Shown: positions 1-5,706 of the stretch, piece after piece
Layout: each line of letters starts with the position of its first letter
Numbering within the stretch: position 1 is the first letter of the stretch
NCBI GenBank assembly: GCA_002391235.1
Contig: DGRX01000023.1
Coordinates: forward strand, 4,881-33,372
Direction of reading: 5' to 3'
Origin: Treponema sp. UBA4377
GTDB taxonomy: Bacteria > Spirochaetota > Spirochaetia > Treponematales > Treponemataceae
Length of the DNA stretch: 28,492 nucleotides
Program-made: the position numbers and the translations under genes
The notes under the pieces: generated by a model
The model's database searches: none
What the model was told of the DNA's origin: nothing
Seen by the model: the letters and a program-made list of their open reading frames with translations, nothing else

Positions 1-26
1 TGTCGGCTACGAACCTTTGTTATGGC
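1..26 (-). other. attC site, 5' half only (cut by window edge)
   Basis: Read on the minus strand, 26 to 19 gives GCCATAAC, the inverse core box, followed by AAAGGTTCGTAGCCGACA. This matches the layout of the complete attC at 985-1048 (box, then AA, then a TTC-containing arm). It lies downstream of the 228-947 cassette gene, where that cassette's own attC is expected. The second half is outside the window. Confidence 0.6.
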
Positions 27-124
27 AATTAAATTTCTTATACAGAATTAGCTTTCTTAATTTTTTTTCTTTAAGAAGTATTCTTTATATTTTTGAAGCT
101 ACGCTTCTATTATTCTATTTTTTT

Positions 125-219
125 CAAGCGGCGTAAAGCCGCGTACTATCGCTTCTTCGTCCAAGCCCTAAAGTTCAATTTCATTTTTTAATCGAGCTTG
201 ACTCGATTAAAAAATATTC
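125..219. repeat. Cassette-associated structured repeat, copy A
   Basis: One of four related copies (125-219, 1178-1270, 1335-1432, 1484-1559). On the plus strand it has a GCGGC/GCCGC hairpin, then GCCCTAAAGTTCAATTTC, then a perfect 14-bp stem (ATTTTTTAATCGAG with its complement) around a CTTGA loop, ending AATATTC. It lies just after the stop codon of the cassette gene at 228-947. A- and T-tracts on both sides would let it act as a bidirectional terminator; that role is inferred. From 26 to 125 I see only AT-rich sequence with no gene. Confidence 0.7.
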
Positions 220-227
220 AATAGTTC

Positions 228-947
228 TTATTTATTTTCTTTTGCGAGTTGAAGCAATATATCCAATTGAACTTGTGCATTACATTTATCTACATATTCT
301 AAAGTCCTATTTCCACCAAGTCGCAATGCTGGCACAAAGGTAAACATCTCATTTATATCAAGAGAACCTTTATTCTTAGCAGCTTTGACAGTCAGTTCTG
401 GTTCAAATAAAAAGTTTTTTATATCCTTATCAAGCAGTAAGTCATTAAAAAAGGATGAAATATTCCATGATAACACTTCAGACTGTGATGTGTGAGGATC
501 GAGATATGCAAAATCATAATCCGTTTCGGATAATTTTCGATAATAAATAATTATTCCGAATGGCGATATTGCTATTGGAATTCTATCGTAAGTAACTGGT
601 CTATTAAACCATTCGCAGAGATTTTGTATATATAAATCAGGATTTATAATTTGTAGTTCACAATCCTTAAACTTATAGAAACCGAATCCGGCTGTTTGCC
701 AAAGTTCAATCAATTCATCAGGAACAAATTCTTTATATTTTTCAACTAATTCATTATCAGGAATCAGACATTTTATAGGTTTATATTTTTTAACAAATTT
801 ATTTAAGGAAATATTTTTTAGATTTTTTTCTTCAACTGTATTAGACACTTTTGTTACCTCTTTTATGTTTTTATAATTTGTCTTTTCCTTTTGGGAACAA
901 GATATTAAAAAGACTATAGAAAATAAAATACCACAACTTTTCTTCAT
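228..947 (-). CDS. Cassette-borne lipoprotein with GAD-like and DUF1851-like regions
   Basis: 239 residues. The N-terminus is a short lipoprotein signal ending in a LISC-type lipobox (Cys about 17), so the product is probably lipid-anchored in the envelope. Residues about 55-180 resemble the GAD-like domain, with the pattern PDELIELW, GFGFYKF, an NPDLY segment and an IPIAISPFG segment. The last 50 residues (FTFVPALRLGGNRTLEYV) resemble DUF1851, the C-terminal part of Tdi1-type immunity proteins. In those families this pair often marks immunity or toxin-related proteins; a protective role here is inferred. The start ATG follows a GGGAAGAAGC leader. The gene opens right after an attC core box and a short hairpin, so it is the second visible cassette. 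It is AT-rich like the other cassette DNA. Confidence 0.75.
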   Translation of the reverse strand: MKKSCGILFSIVFLISCSQKEKTNYKNIKEVTKVSNTVEEKNLKNISLNKFVKKYKPIKCLIPDNELVEKYKEFVPDELIELWQTAGFGFYKFKDCELQIINPDLYIQNLCEWFNRPVTYDRIPIAISPFGIIIYYRKLSETDYDFAYLDPHTSQSEVLSWNISSFFNDLLLDKDIKNFLFEPELTVKAAKNKGSLDINEMFTFVPALRLGGNRTLEYVDKCNAQVQLDILLQLAKENK

Positions 948-966
948 GCTTCTTCCCTAAAAAGGG

Positions 967-981
967 CAGGCCAGTGGCCTG
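967..981 (-). other. Cassette-head hairpin, second cassette
   Basis: CAGGCC-ACT-GGCCTG on the minus strand, a perfect 6-bp stem with an ACT loop. It begins 10 nt after the start of the attC core GTTATG and lies just upstream of the 228-947 gene. A hairpin at the same offset with the same loop but a different stem heads the first cassette (2088-2102). Confidence 0.7.
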
Positions 982-984
982 TCG

Positions 985-1048
985 CCATAACTACGCGCTT
1001 AAGCGGTGGCGGGCTTGACCCGACATCCGCTTGAAGCACTTGTTATGC
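985..1048 (-). other. attC recombination site (complete)
   Basis: On the minus strand the inverse core GCATAAC (1048-1042) and core GTTATGG (991-985) bound a 64-nt imperfect palindrome. The arms read GCTTCAAGCGG and CCGCTTAAGC: they pair except for one extra C, the extrahelical base expected in attC. This is the same arm pattern as the aadA1 attC (TTCAAGC near the inverse core, CTTAA near the core). The inner hairpin is CGGG-TCAAG-CCCG. The side carrying the extra base fixes the orientation, so cassettes read on the minus strand like intI. Confidence 0.85.
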
Positions 1049-1177
1049 GGTTGCTTTCCGACGCGTTGTTTTTTTCACCATCGCATTCCGGTTTCCCAAT
1101 CCTATTCTTCAAAGCCTATCATATTTAGGAAAAATTTTCTAGGTTTTGCGGACGGCATTTTTGTCTTTCGGATTTTA

Positions 1178-1270
1178 CAAGCGGCACAAAGCCGCGTACA
1201 ACCGCTACCCTGCTCCGCCCCAAAGTTATATTGATTTTTCAATCGGGCTTGACCCGGTTGAAAAATATTC
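1178..1270. repeat. Cassette-associated structured repeat, copy B
   Basis: Same layout as copy A: GCGGC/GCCGC hairpin, GCCCCAAAGTTAT, then a 14-bp stem (ATTTTTCAATCGGG against CCCGGTTGAAAAAT, one G-T pair) around the CTTGA loop, then AATATTC. The centre CGGGCTTGACCCG also occurs in the attC at 985-1048. It lies in the non-coding 3' half of the first cassette. Weak open frames over this stretch look like accidental reads through the repeats. Confidence 0.7.
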
Positions 1271-1334
1271 CTATCACTCTTTCTTGAAAAAGTTTTTCTG
1301 AAATAACGGGCAGCTTTTCGTCTTGCAACCTCTA

Positions 1335-1432
1335 CAAGCGGCGTAAAACCGCGTACTACAGCCACCTTGTTTTGCCCTAAAGTTCAATTTCATTTTGAAA
1401 AATCTGGCTTGAACAGATTTTTCAAAATATTC
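1335..1432. repeat. Cassette-associated structured repeat, copy C
   Basis: Same layout: GCGGC-type hairpin with one change, GCCCTAAAGTTCAATTTC, then a perfect 15-bp stem (ATTTTGAAAAATCTG with its complement) around a loop containing CTTGA, then AATATTC. The stem sequence differs from copies A, B and D but stays fully paired. Confidence 0.7.
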
Positions 1433-1483
1433 CAAATTCTACTTTTGAAAGAAGAAGTTTTTATCCTGTAAAAAAAAATCCAA

Positions 1484-1559
1484 ACACAACCGCTTCTTCG
1501 TCCTTGCCATAAAGTTAGATTAATTTTTTCAGCAAGCTCGACTTGCTGAAAAAATATTC
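1484..1559. repeat. Cassette-associated structured repeat, copy D (lacks the first hairpin)
   Basis: It begins ACAACCGCTTCTTCGTCC, then GCCATAAAGTTAGATT, then a perfect 14-bp stem (ATTTTTTCAGCAAG with its complement) around CTCGA, then AATATTC. It lies about 20 nt after the stop of the 1580-2071 gene, the same place as copy A after its gene. The GC hairpin found at the left of A-C is replaced by unrelated AT-rich sequence. Confidence 0.65.
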
Positions 1560-1579
1560 CTAATAACACACACTTGATT

Positions 1580-2071
1580 TCATTTTTTATCGGATACTTC
1601 AAAGCAAATCTTCTTTGCCTTTTTATAAAACCTTGTCAAAACAACTTTGTCATTGCAGTCAAGAAAATCAAATGCAAAAGTTATTTTATTTTTATTTAGC
1701 AAAGAAATTCTTCCGTCGCTGCCGAAAAAACACGGCAGTTCATCATGCATTTCATCGTCCTCCCCGCCGTCGAAGTCGCCAGTCATCCCGACTGCTAGTT
1801 CCATCTTTTGCAGTGCGTGTTTTTTTCCGTTGATTATAATCCTGCATATAACCGTAAAATCATATGAGGAATTGTTATAAAGCGAAACTTCGTCTTTCAT
1901 TAACTTTTTTGCAAGAAAATCAATGCTCGTTTCATAAGCGTGCACGCCGTCGTCCACCACATCTTCTGAAAACGATTGATTATTATAATAAGTTTGTGTT
2001 TGTTGTTGTGAAAAAAGATTTAACGACAACATCAAACAGAAAACAAACATCGAGATAATTTTTTTCTTCAT
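1580..2071 (-). CDS. Cassette-borne small secreted protein, unknown function
   Basis: 163 residues from the ATG at 2071, chosen because GGAGGAG lies 5 nt upstream; an upstream extension to 2107 would run into the attI core. The N-terminus MKKKIISMFVFCLMLSLNLFSQQ is a typical signal peptide without a lipobox, so export to the periplasm or surface is likely. The mature part has an NNSSYDFTVICRIIINGK segment and an acidic GGEDDEMHDE stretch, and looks beta-rich. I do not recognise a family. It is the first cassette after the attI junction. It fills under half of its roughly 1.1-kb cassette; the rest holds repeats B, C and D. Confidence 0.7.
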   Translation of the reverse strand: MKKKIISMFVFCLMLSLNLFSQQQTQTYYNNQSFSEDVVDDGVHAYETSIDFLAKKLMKDEVSLYNNSSYDFTVICRIIINGKKHALQKMELAVGMTGDFDGGEDDEMHDELPCFFGSDGRISLLNKNKITFAFDFLDCNDKVVLTRFYKKAKKICFEVSDKK

Positions 2072-2087
2072 TTTTTCTCCTCCGAAG

Positions 2088-2102
2088 CGGCTCAGTGAGC
2101 CG
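2088..2102 (-). other. Cassette-head hairpin, first cassette
   Basis: CGGCTC-ACT-GAGCCG on the minus strand. It has the same 6-bp stem, ACT loop and 10-nt offset from the GTTATG core as 967-981, with three of six stem pairs changed and all compensated. It lies between the core and the ribosome-binding site of the 1580-2071 gene. Confidence 0.65.
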
Positions 2103-2105
2103 TCC

Positions 2106-2165
2106 ACATAACAAATATTCTCCGTATCCGCCGTAAATTTTTTAAAGCCGATAAAACTGTCGGCA
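2106..2165 (-). other. Probable attI and first cassette junction
   Basis: On the minus strand GTTATGT at 2112-2106 matches the GTTATG core of the attC and is followed by the same cassette-head layout. No inverse core box (RYYYAAC) or attC-like palindrome precedes it. Upstream there is only a GCCGA/TCGGC hairpin at about 2147-2165 and AT-rich sequence. This is what an attI, rather than an attC, would look like. Its position between intI's 3' end and the cassettes fits an inverted integron. Confidence 0.5.
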
Positions 2166-2195
2166 TAAAATCTTTATGACTTATACTAATTTCAT

Positions 2196-2204
2196 ATTAT
2201 ATCA
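2196..2204 (-). promoter_or_regulatory. Candidate cassette promoter (Pc)
   Basis: The minus strand reads TGATATAAT, an extended -10 box, about 90 nt upstream of the attI core and pointing into the cassettes. The -35 region (AACAAA at 17 nt) is poor, so recognition would rest on the extended -10. It is the only good minus-strand promoter seen between the toxin-antitoxin pair and the first cassette. Confidence 0.45.
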
Positions 2205-2273
2205 CAGTTTCCAAATTTTTTGTTGAATTTTATATGAATATGCATAAAATTCCTAAGTAGACTCAAAAATAAT

Positions 2274-2302
2274 TTGACAATGTGCCACTTTTATGATACA
2301 AT
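2274..2302 (+). promoter_or_regulatory. Promoter of the toxin-antitoxin pair
   Basis: TTGACA (2274-2279), a 17-nt spacer and TACAAT (2297-2302). The toxin ATG begins 6 nt later, so transcription should start at or next to the start codon and the mRNA would be leaderless. Confidence 0.75.
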
Positions 2303-2308
2303 TTCATC

Positions 2309-2698
2309 ATGAGGAAAGAAGATTGTATAATTTATAAGGGAATTTTTTTCCAAATTGAATGGTATTATGACGCCGAAGGAAAAAGCCAACCTTATGATTA
2401 TTACGAATCTTGTGATTTGACCCAAAAGCGTAAGTTTTTGATGCTTTGTCAGAGAATTGGTGATTTTGGAAAAATAAACGACATCACGAAATTCAGAAAT
2501 GAAGGAGACGGAATTTTTGCGTTCAAACCTCAGCCAGACCGATATCTTGCTTTCTTCAGAAGAGGCAAAAAAATTATCGTGACGAACGCTTATAGAAAAG
2601 CAAGTGATAAGATGCCGCCAAATGAAAAAATTCTAGCCTTAAAAAATATGGAAGATTACCTTAACAGAAATCCTGATATGGAGGAGGAAACGAAATGA
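2309..2698 (+). CDS. higB: HigB/RelE-type toxin (Gp49-like)
   Basis: 129 residues. The core (DLTQKRKFLMLCQRIGDFGKI, then FAFKP, FFRRGKKIIVTNAYRKASDKMPP and a final helix KILALKNMEDYL) follows the Gp49/HigB layout of ribosome-dependent mRNA interferases. The basic KK/RK segment before the last helix is typical. The next gene starts inside its stop codon (ATGA overlap), the usual toxin-first order of higBA pairs. There is no Shine-Dalgarno sequence; the promoter -10 ends 6 nt before the ATG. The pair points opposite to the integron cassettes and converges on intI, so it may be a fixed part of the platform rather than a cassette. The family call is by motif and context; the exact subfamily is uncertain. 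Confidence 0.8.
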   Translation: MRKEDCIIYKGIFFQIEWYYDAEGKSQPYDYYESCDLTQKRKFLMLCQRIGDFGKINDITKFRNEGDGIFAFKPQPDRYLAFFRRGKKIIVTNAYRKASDKMPPNEKILALKNMEDYLNRNPDMEEETK

Positions 2699-2973
2699 CT
2701 ACATTTGAAAAATTCTTTAAAGACAATCCAGAGCAAAAAGAAATCTATGATAAGGAATACAACGATTTTCTTCTCTCCGAATTCATGCTTGAGCAAATGG
2801 AAGCGCAGCGCATTTCCGTACGGGAACTTGCGAAGCAAGCTGATGTTTCTCCAACTGTAATACAAAAACTCCGTTCAAAGAATTCCCAAAAAGTAAATCT
2901 CACGACTTTTACTTCTGTGCTCCGCTGCCTTGGCTATCGAATTAAGCTTGAAAAAATTCCCGCCTTAAAATGA
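2695..2973 (+). CDS. higA: HigA-type antitoxin, XRE-family HTH
   Basis: 92 residues. A helix-turn-helix lies at about residues 42-75 (ISVRELAKQADVSPTVIQKL, then VNLTTFTSVLRCLGY). The N-terminal helical segment (FEKFFKDNPEQKEIYDKEY) may contact the toxin. It starts 4 nt inside the toxin gene; GGAGGA just upstream (about 2680-2686) serves as the ribosome-binding site. Known for the family: the antitoxin neutralises HigB and represses the shared promoter. Its stop lies 10 nt from the intI stop on the other strand, with no clear terminator between them. Confidence 0.8.
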   Translation: MTTFEKFFKDNPEQKEIYDKEYNDFLLSEFMLEQMEAQRISVRELAKQADVSPTVIQKLRSKNSQKVNLTTFTSVLRCLGYRIKLEKIPALK

Positions 2974-2983
2974 CTTCTTTGCG

Positions 2984-4192
2984 CTAAGACCTCTCGCCGC
3001 CTAATATTCCGTCAAGCGGGCTGACCACGCCTTTCGCGCCGCGGTTTAGGACGTGCGTGTAAATCATTGTCGTGCGGACGTCGCTGTGGCCCAAAAGTTC
3101 CTGGACTGTGCGGATGTCATAGCCGTTCTCCAGCATGTGCGTCGCAAAGGAATGCCTAAAGGTGTGGCAGCTGGCGTTTTTGTTGACATGGGCTTCGGCC
3201 ATGGCTTTTTTCACCGCCTTTTGCAAAAGGCTTTCGTCCATGTGGTGGCGGCCTTGCTGTCCTGTCATCGGATTTTTCCATCTGTTCGCTTGGGGGAACA
3301 GCCATTGCCACTTTAACTCTTTTCCAGCGTTTGGGGAGCGGCTTTCGACGTTCGCGGGAACTTGCGCCTTTCCCCAGCCTTCGGCAAGGTCCTTTTCGTG
3401 CAAGGCTTTGACGCAATCGATTTGTTTTTTTAGTTGCAAGCTTAGGCTTTGCGGAAGCATAACCCGCCTGTCCTTTCCGCCCTTTCCAGAGCGAACCGTG
3501 ATTTCGCCCCGGCAAAAATCAATGTCCATGACCCGCAAGCAAAGCGCTTCGTTCAGCCTGATGCCCGTTCCGTACATAAGAAGGGCTGCAAGCCGCTTGC
3601 TTCCGTCCATGCGGTTCAAAACCAAAACAACTTCTTCCTTGCTCAACACAGCCGGAACGCGCCTCTTGCTCTTTGCGCGGATCAAGCCCGAAAGGCTTTC
3701 CACATCCTCGTTCAAAACAAACCTAAAGTAAAACAAAAGCGCGGCAAGCGCCTGGTTTTGCGTCGAGGCGCTGACGTTTTTCTTTACCGCAAGATGCGAC
3801 AGAATGCCGTTGATATGCTTTAGGCCAAGCCTCTCGCCGCAATTGCCGTACAAGCGCAAAAAGTCTTTTGTCCAGCGCTCGTAGCATTCCTGCGTGCGCG
3901 GACTGTAGCGCTTTGCTTGCAAGATGGTCCTTAGCTTTTGCAAATCGTCTTTTGCGGGCCGCGCTTCTTCCGCCTCTTTGGGAACGCTCGCGGTGAACAA
4001 TCCCGTTCCGTACAAGCCGCTCAAAAGCGCGTCAAACGATTCCCGCGTGTCGGGAATCAGCCAAACTTTTTCGTCCTCGTTCCACCTTCTTCCTTTTACG
4101 GAGCGAACGGCGTCAAGGACCGGGCGCGTAAAGCCCCGGGGAAAAGAAACGGCCGCGCAACGCGGTCCGCCAGAAGTCACTTTTACTATCAC
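2984..4192 (-). CDS. intI: Integron integrase IntI (tyrosine recombinase) with an extra N-terminal domain
   Basis: About 402 residues from the GTG at 4192; an upstream TTG at 4228 lies inside the likely -35 box, so it is unlikely as a start. The catalytic set is complete: Arg in GTGIR (212), Lys in SGKGGKDR, HTFRH (His343, Arg346), LLGH (His369) and Tyr378 in MIYTHV. Between the second and third conserved patches is the integron-specific insert (about 265-302: DLAEGWGK, PNAGKELKWQWLFPQ), which separates IntI from XerC/D. The last part (RGAKGVVSPLDG) is also IntI-like. Unusually, about 80 residues precede the core-binding domain, with a GRRWNEDEKVWLIPDT motif resembling HARP-like segments; IntI1 is only about 337 residues. 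The enzyme recombines folded single-stranded attC with attI. It reads toward the cassettes. Confidence 0.92.
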   Translation of the reverse strand: MIVKVTSGGPRCAAVSFPRGFTRPVLDAVRSVKGRRWNEDEKVWLIPDTRESFDALLSGLYGTGLFTASVPKEAEEARPAKDDLQKLRTILQAKRYSPRTQECYERWTKDFLRLYGNCGERLGLKHINGILSHLAVKKNVSASTQNQALAALLFYFRFVLNEDVESLSGLIRAKSKRRVPAVLSKEEVVLVLNRMDGSKRLAALLMYGTGIRLNEALCLRVMDIDFCRGEITVRSGKGGKDRRVMLPQSLSLQLKKQIDCVKALHEKDLAEGWGKAQVPANVESRSPNAGKELKWQWLFPQANRWKNPMTGQQGRHHMDESLLQKAVKKAMAEAHVNKNASCHTFRHSFATHMLENGYDIRTVQELLGHSDVRTTMIYTHVLNRGAKGVVSPLDGILGGERS

Positions 4193-4199
4193 GCTTATA

Positions 4200-4228
4200 A
4201 ATATAGTGAAAAATCCGCTAGACGGCAA
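4200..4228 (-). promoter_or_regulatory. Promoter of intI
   Basis: On the minus strand: TTGCCG (4228-4223), a 17-nt spacer, TATATT (4205-4200), then 7 nt to the GTG at 4192. The geometry suggests a leaderless transcript and argues against the TTG at 4228 as a start. No clear LexA-type box is seen. Confidence 0.6.
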
Positions 4229-4267
4229 ATTCCCTGCGCAGAATATAATCTTATTATTATAAAAACA

Positions 4268-4296
4268 CTTGATTTTATAATATAAATATTATATGA
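4268..4296 (+). promoter_or_regulatory. Promoter with palindromic operator for the mobile mystery A/B pair
   Basis: TTGATT (4268-4273), a 17-nt spacer and TATGAT (4291-4296). The spacer holds a perfect inverted repeat, TATAATAT-AA-ATATTATA (4275-4292), which reaches into the -10 box. It is a natural site for autorepression by the HTH protein encoded next; that link is inferred. Confidence 0.6.
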
Positions 4297-4328
4297 TATT
4301 ATTAAATTCATTACTTATAGGTTATAAA

Positions 4329-4769
4329 ATGAACGCCAGGATAATGCAAATCAAGGCTTTGGACAAAAAAACTTTCTCGCTTTCGGACGCAAAAAATGTC
4401 ATTCCAAAGGGTTCCAGCTGGATAAATGCAGTTCGAGAGGCAATCGGCATGACCGCTGTTCAACTTGCAAAACGCCTTGGAGTCACACAGCCGCGAGTTG
4501 CAAAAATGGAAGCCAACGAAGAAAACTTAAAATTAAGCACAATGAAAAAAGCCGCTAAAGCCATGAACTGCGACTTTGTGTATTATTTCAAGCCAAAATC
4601 AACGTTTCAGGATATTGTCAACGTTCAAGCGCAAAAAAAAGCGGAAGAAATAATTCTTGGCGTGAATCTGAACATGGCTTTGGAAAATCAAGATATTGAC
4701 TCAAAAGAAGCCATAGACGACATGGCGGCGGATTTTATAAACAAGAACACTAAAAGAATTTGGGATTAG
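4329..4769 (+). CDS. Mobile mystery protein A, XRE-family HTH regulator
   Basis: 146 residues from the ATG at 4329; an in-frame ATG at 4293 lies inside the -10 box and is rejected. The HTH is at about residues 37-68 (MTAVQLAKRLGVTQPRVAKMEANE), followed by TMKKAAKAMNCDFVYYFKP and a helical tail. Length, HTH position and the Fic gene 4 nt downstream match the 'mobile mystery protein A/B' pair, a two-gene module recurring on plasmids and integrative elements. It is probably the antitoxin and repressor of the pair, acting on the palindrome at 4275-4292 (inferred). It is divergent from intI. Confidence 0.8.
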   Translation: MNARIMQIKALDKKTFSLSDAKNVIPKGSSWINAVREAIGMTAVQLAKRLGVTQPRVAKMEANEENLKLSTMKKAAKAMNCDFVYYFKPKSTFQDIVNVQAQKKAEEIILGVNLNMALENQDIDSKEAIDDMAADFINKNTKRIWD

Positions 4770-4773
4770 GAAT

Positions 4774-5379
4774 ATGGATATTTTTGAAGGCGATGACAAT
4801 TCAACGCCGCTGACTGTGGAAGAGAAAGACGGTTTGAAATTAAAATGGATTACTCTTCGCTCGGAATTAAACGAGGCGGAAGCGCGTAACATTGCCCAAG
4901 CGCAAGTATGGCTTTTGTCAAACAAAAACAAAGATGTTTGCGCCGACACATTCCTTCGCGACTTGCATAAAAGAATGTTTGGCGATGTATGGAAATGGGC
5001 TGGAACATACAGAACTTCAGAAAGAAACATTGGCGTCGCGCCCTATCAAATTCCGACAAAAATTTTGCAGCTTTTTGATGATGTGAAATTCTGGATAGAA
5101 AACAAAACTTATTCAAACATGGAAATCGCTGTACGGCTTCATCACAAGCTTGTACAGATTCATCCGTTCCCAAACGGCAATGGCCGCGTTTGCCGCCTTA
5201 TGGCAGATCTTCTTCTTGAAAAACTAGAAGGAACAAAACTTTACTGGGGAGACACAAATCTAGCGAATGTTTCAGAAATTCGCAGCGCTTACATTTCCGC
5301 CTTGCGAAAAGCGGATGCCGGGGACTATTCGGACTTACTGAAGTTCACGCAATCCGATAAAAACAATCATTCAAAATAA
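4774..5379 (+). CDS. Mobile mystery protein B, Fic-family enzyme
   Basis: 201 residues. It has the full Fic signature HPFPNGNGRVCR (about 130-141) with the catalytic His and the nucleotide-binding NGNGR loop. The upstream VWKWAGTYRTSERNIG segment is also typical. Known: Fic enzymes usually transfer AMP, or another nucleotide part, to hydroxyl groups of target proteins. The start is 4 nt after the partner's stop and AGGA overlaps the junction, so the two genes are translated together. The N-terminus (TLRSELNEAEARNI) matches mobile mystery B proteins; I cannot confirm an inhibitory (S/T)xxxE(G/N) helix. The target is unknown. It is convergent with the next gene, with no clear terminator in the 17-nt gap. 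Confidence 0.88.
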   Translation: MDIFEGDDNSTPLTVEEKDGLKLKWITLRSELNEAEARNIAQAQVWLLSNKNKDVCADTFLRDLHKRMFGDVWKWAGTYRTSERNIGVAPYQIPTKILQLFDDVKFWIENKTYSNMEIAVRLHHKLVQIHPFPNGNGRVCRLMADLLLEKLEGTKLYWGDTNLANVSEIRSAYISALRKADAGDYSDLLKFTQSDKNNHSK

Positions 5380-5396
5380 TGGGTGACGAAATTCCG

Positions 5397-5705
5397 CTAC
5401 CCCGCAACTTCCGCCGCCGCCCTTATCTTCTGTATTCCTTCCAAGACGGCGGCTTTTTTTTGCGGAGTGTAAAAGCGGACTTTTGGCTCAAGTTCTTTTA
5501 ATAGAGGAACTAGCGCCTTTAGCTTTTCGATGTCCAGCGCGTCGGGGGCAAAGGTGGCCAATATGCCGCTGGTACTTTCGTTCCATTCGATTTTGGCGGA
5601 AGGGCAAAGGGCGGCCGCGGCTTCGATGGCGGCGCGGCGGATGTCCTCGTCGCGCAAGACCTTGTCGCGGAAGCGAAACTTTCCCGGAAAATAGCGCCAC
5701 TCCAT
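5397..5705 (-). CDS. HMA-like small protein, last gene of the metal ATPase operon
   Basis: 102 residues. The opening WRYFPGKFRFRDKVLRDE, followed by an IEW...GILATF strand pair and a DIEKLKAL helix, looks like a ferredoxin-fold HMA_2 domain. The CxxC metal site is absent; the only Cys is in AALCPSAK. It starts one nucleotide after the ATPase stop codon, so it is cotranscribed and probably translationally coupled. A role as accessory or regulatory partner of the ATPase is inferred from this context and the fold. Confidence 0.6.
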   Translation of the reverse strand: MEWRYFPGKFRFRDKVLRDEDIRRAAIEAAAALCPSAKIEWNESTSGILATFAPDALDIEKLKALVPLLKELEPKVRFYTPQKKAAVLEGIQKIRAAAEVAG

Positions 5706-5706
5706 T

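Larger units (their letters stand above)
1..4228 (-). mobile_element. Integrase end of a chromosomal integron (cassette array continues past the left edge)
   Basis: Seen: an integron-type integrase (start about 4192), a likely attI junction at 2106-2112, a complete attC at 985-1048 and the first half of another at 1-26. Two lipoprotein or secreted-protein cassettes lie between them, all on the minus strand. Known: in most integrons intI is divergent from the cassettes. An inverted arrangement with intI co-directional with cassettes is, from memory, that of Treponema denticola. A toxin-antitoxin pair in the opposite direction sits between intI and the first cassette. The right boundary is put at the intI promoter; the left one is outside the window. 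Confidence 0.85.

Noticed and set aside
125..1559. CRISPR array
   Set aside because: The four repeats are about 95 nt, unevenly spaced and varied within the stem; no spacers and no cas genes.
1102..1602. Two minus-strand open frames (87 and 70 codons) in the first cassette
   Set aside because: They run through repeats B, C and D, have no ribosome-binding site, and their translations are low-complexity reads of the hairpins.
3053..4285. Long plus-strand frames opposite intI
   Set aside because: They are the antisense of a clearly coding, GC-rich recombinase; no family pattern or start signals.
4228..4293. attI upstream of the intI start, as in standard integrons
   Set aside because: No GTTRRRY core or paired simple sites are seen there, and all cassette signals lie on the other side of intI.
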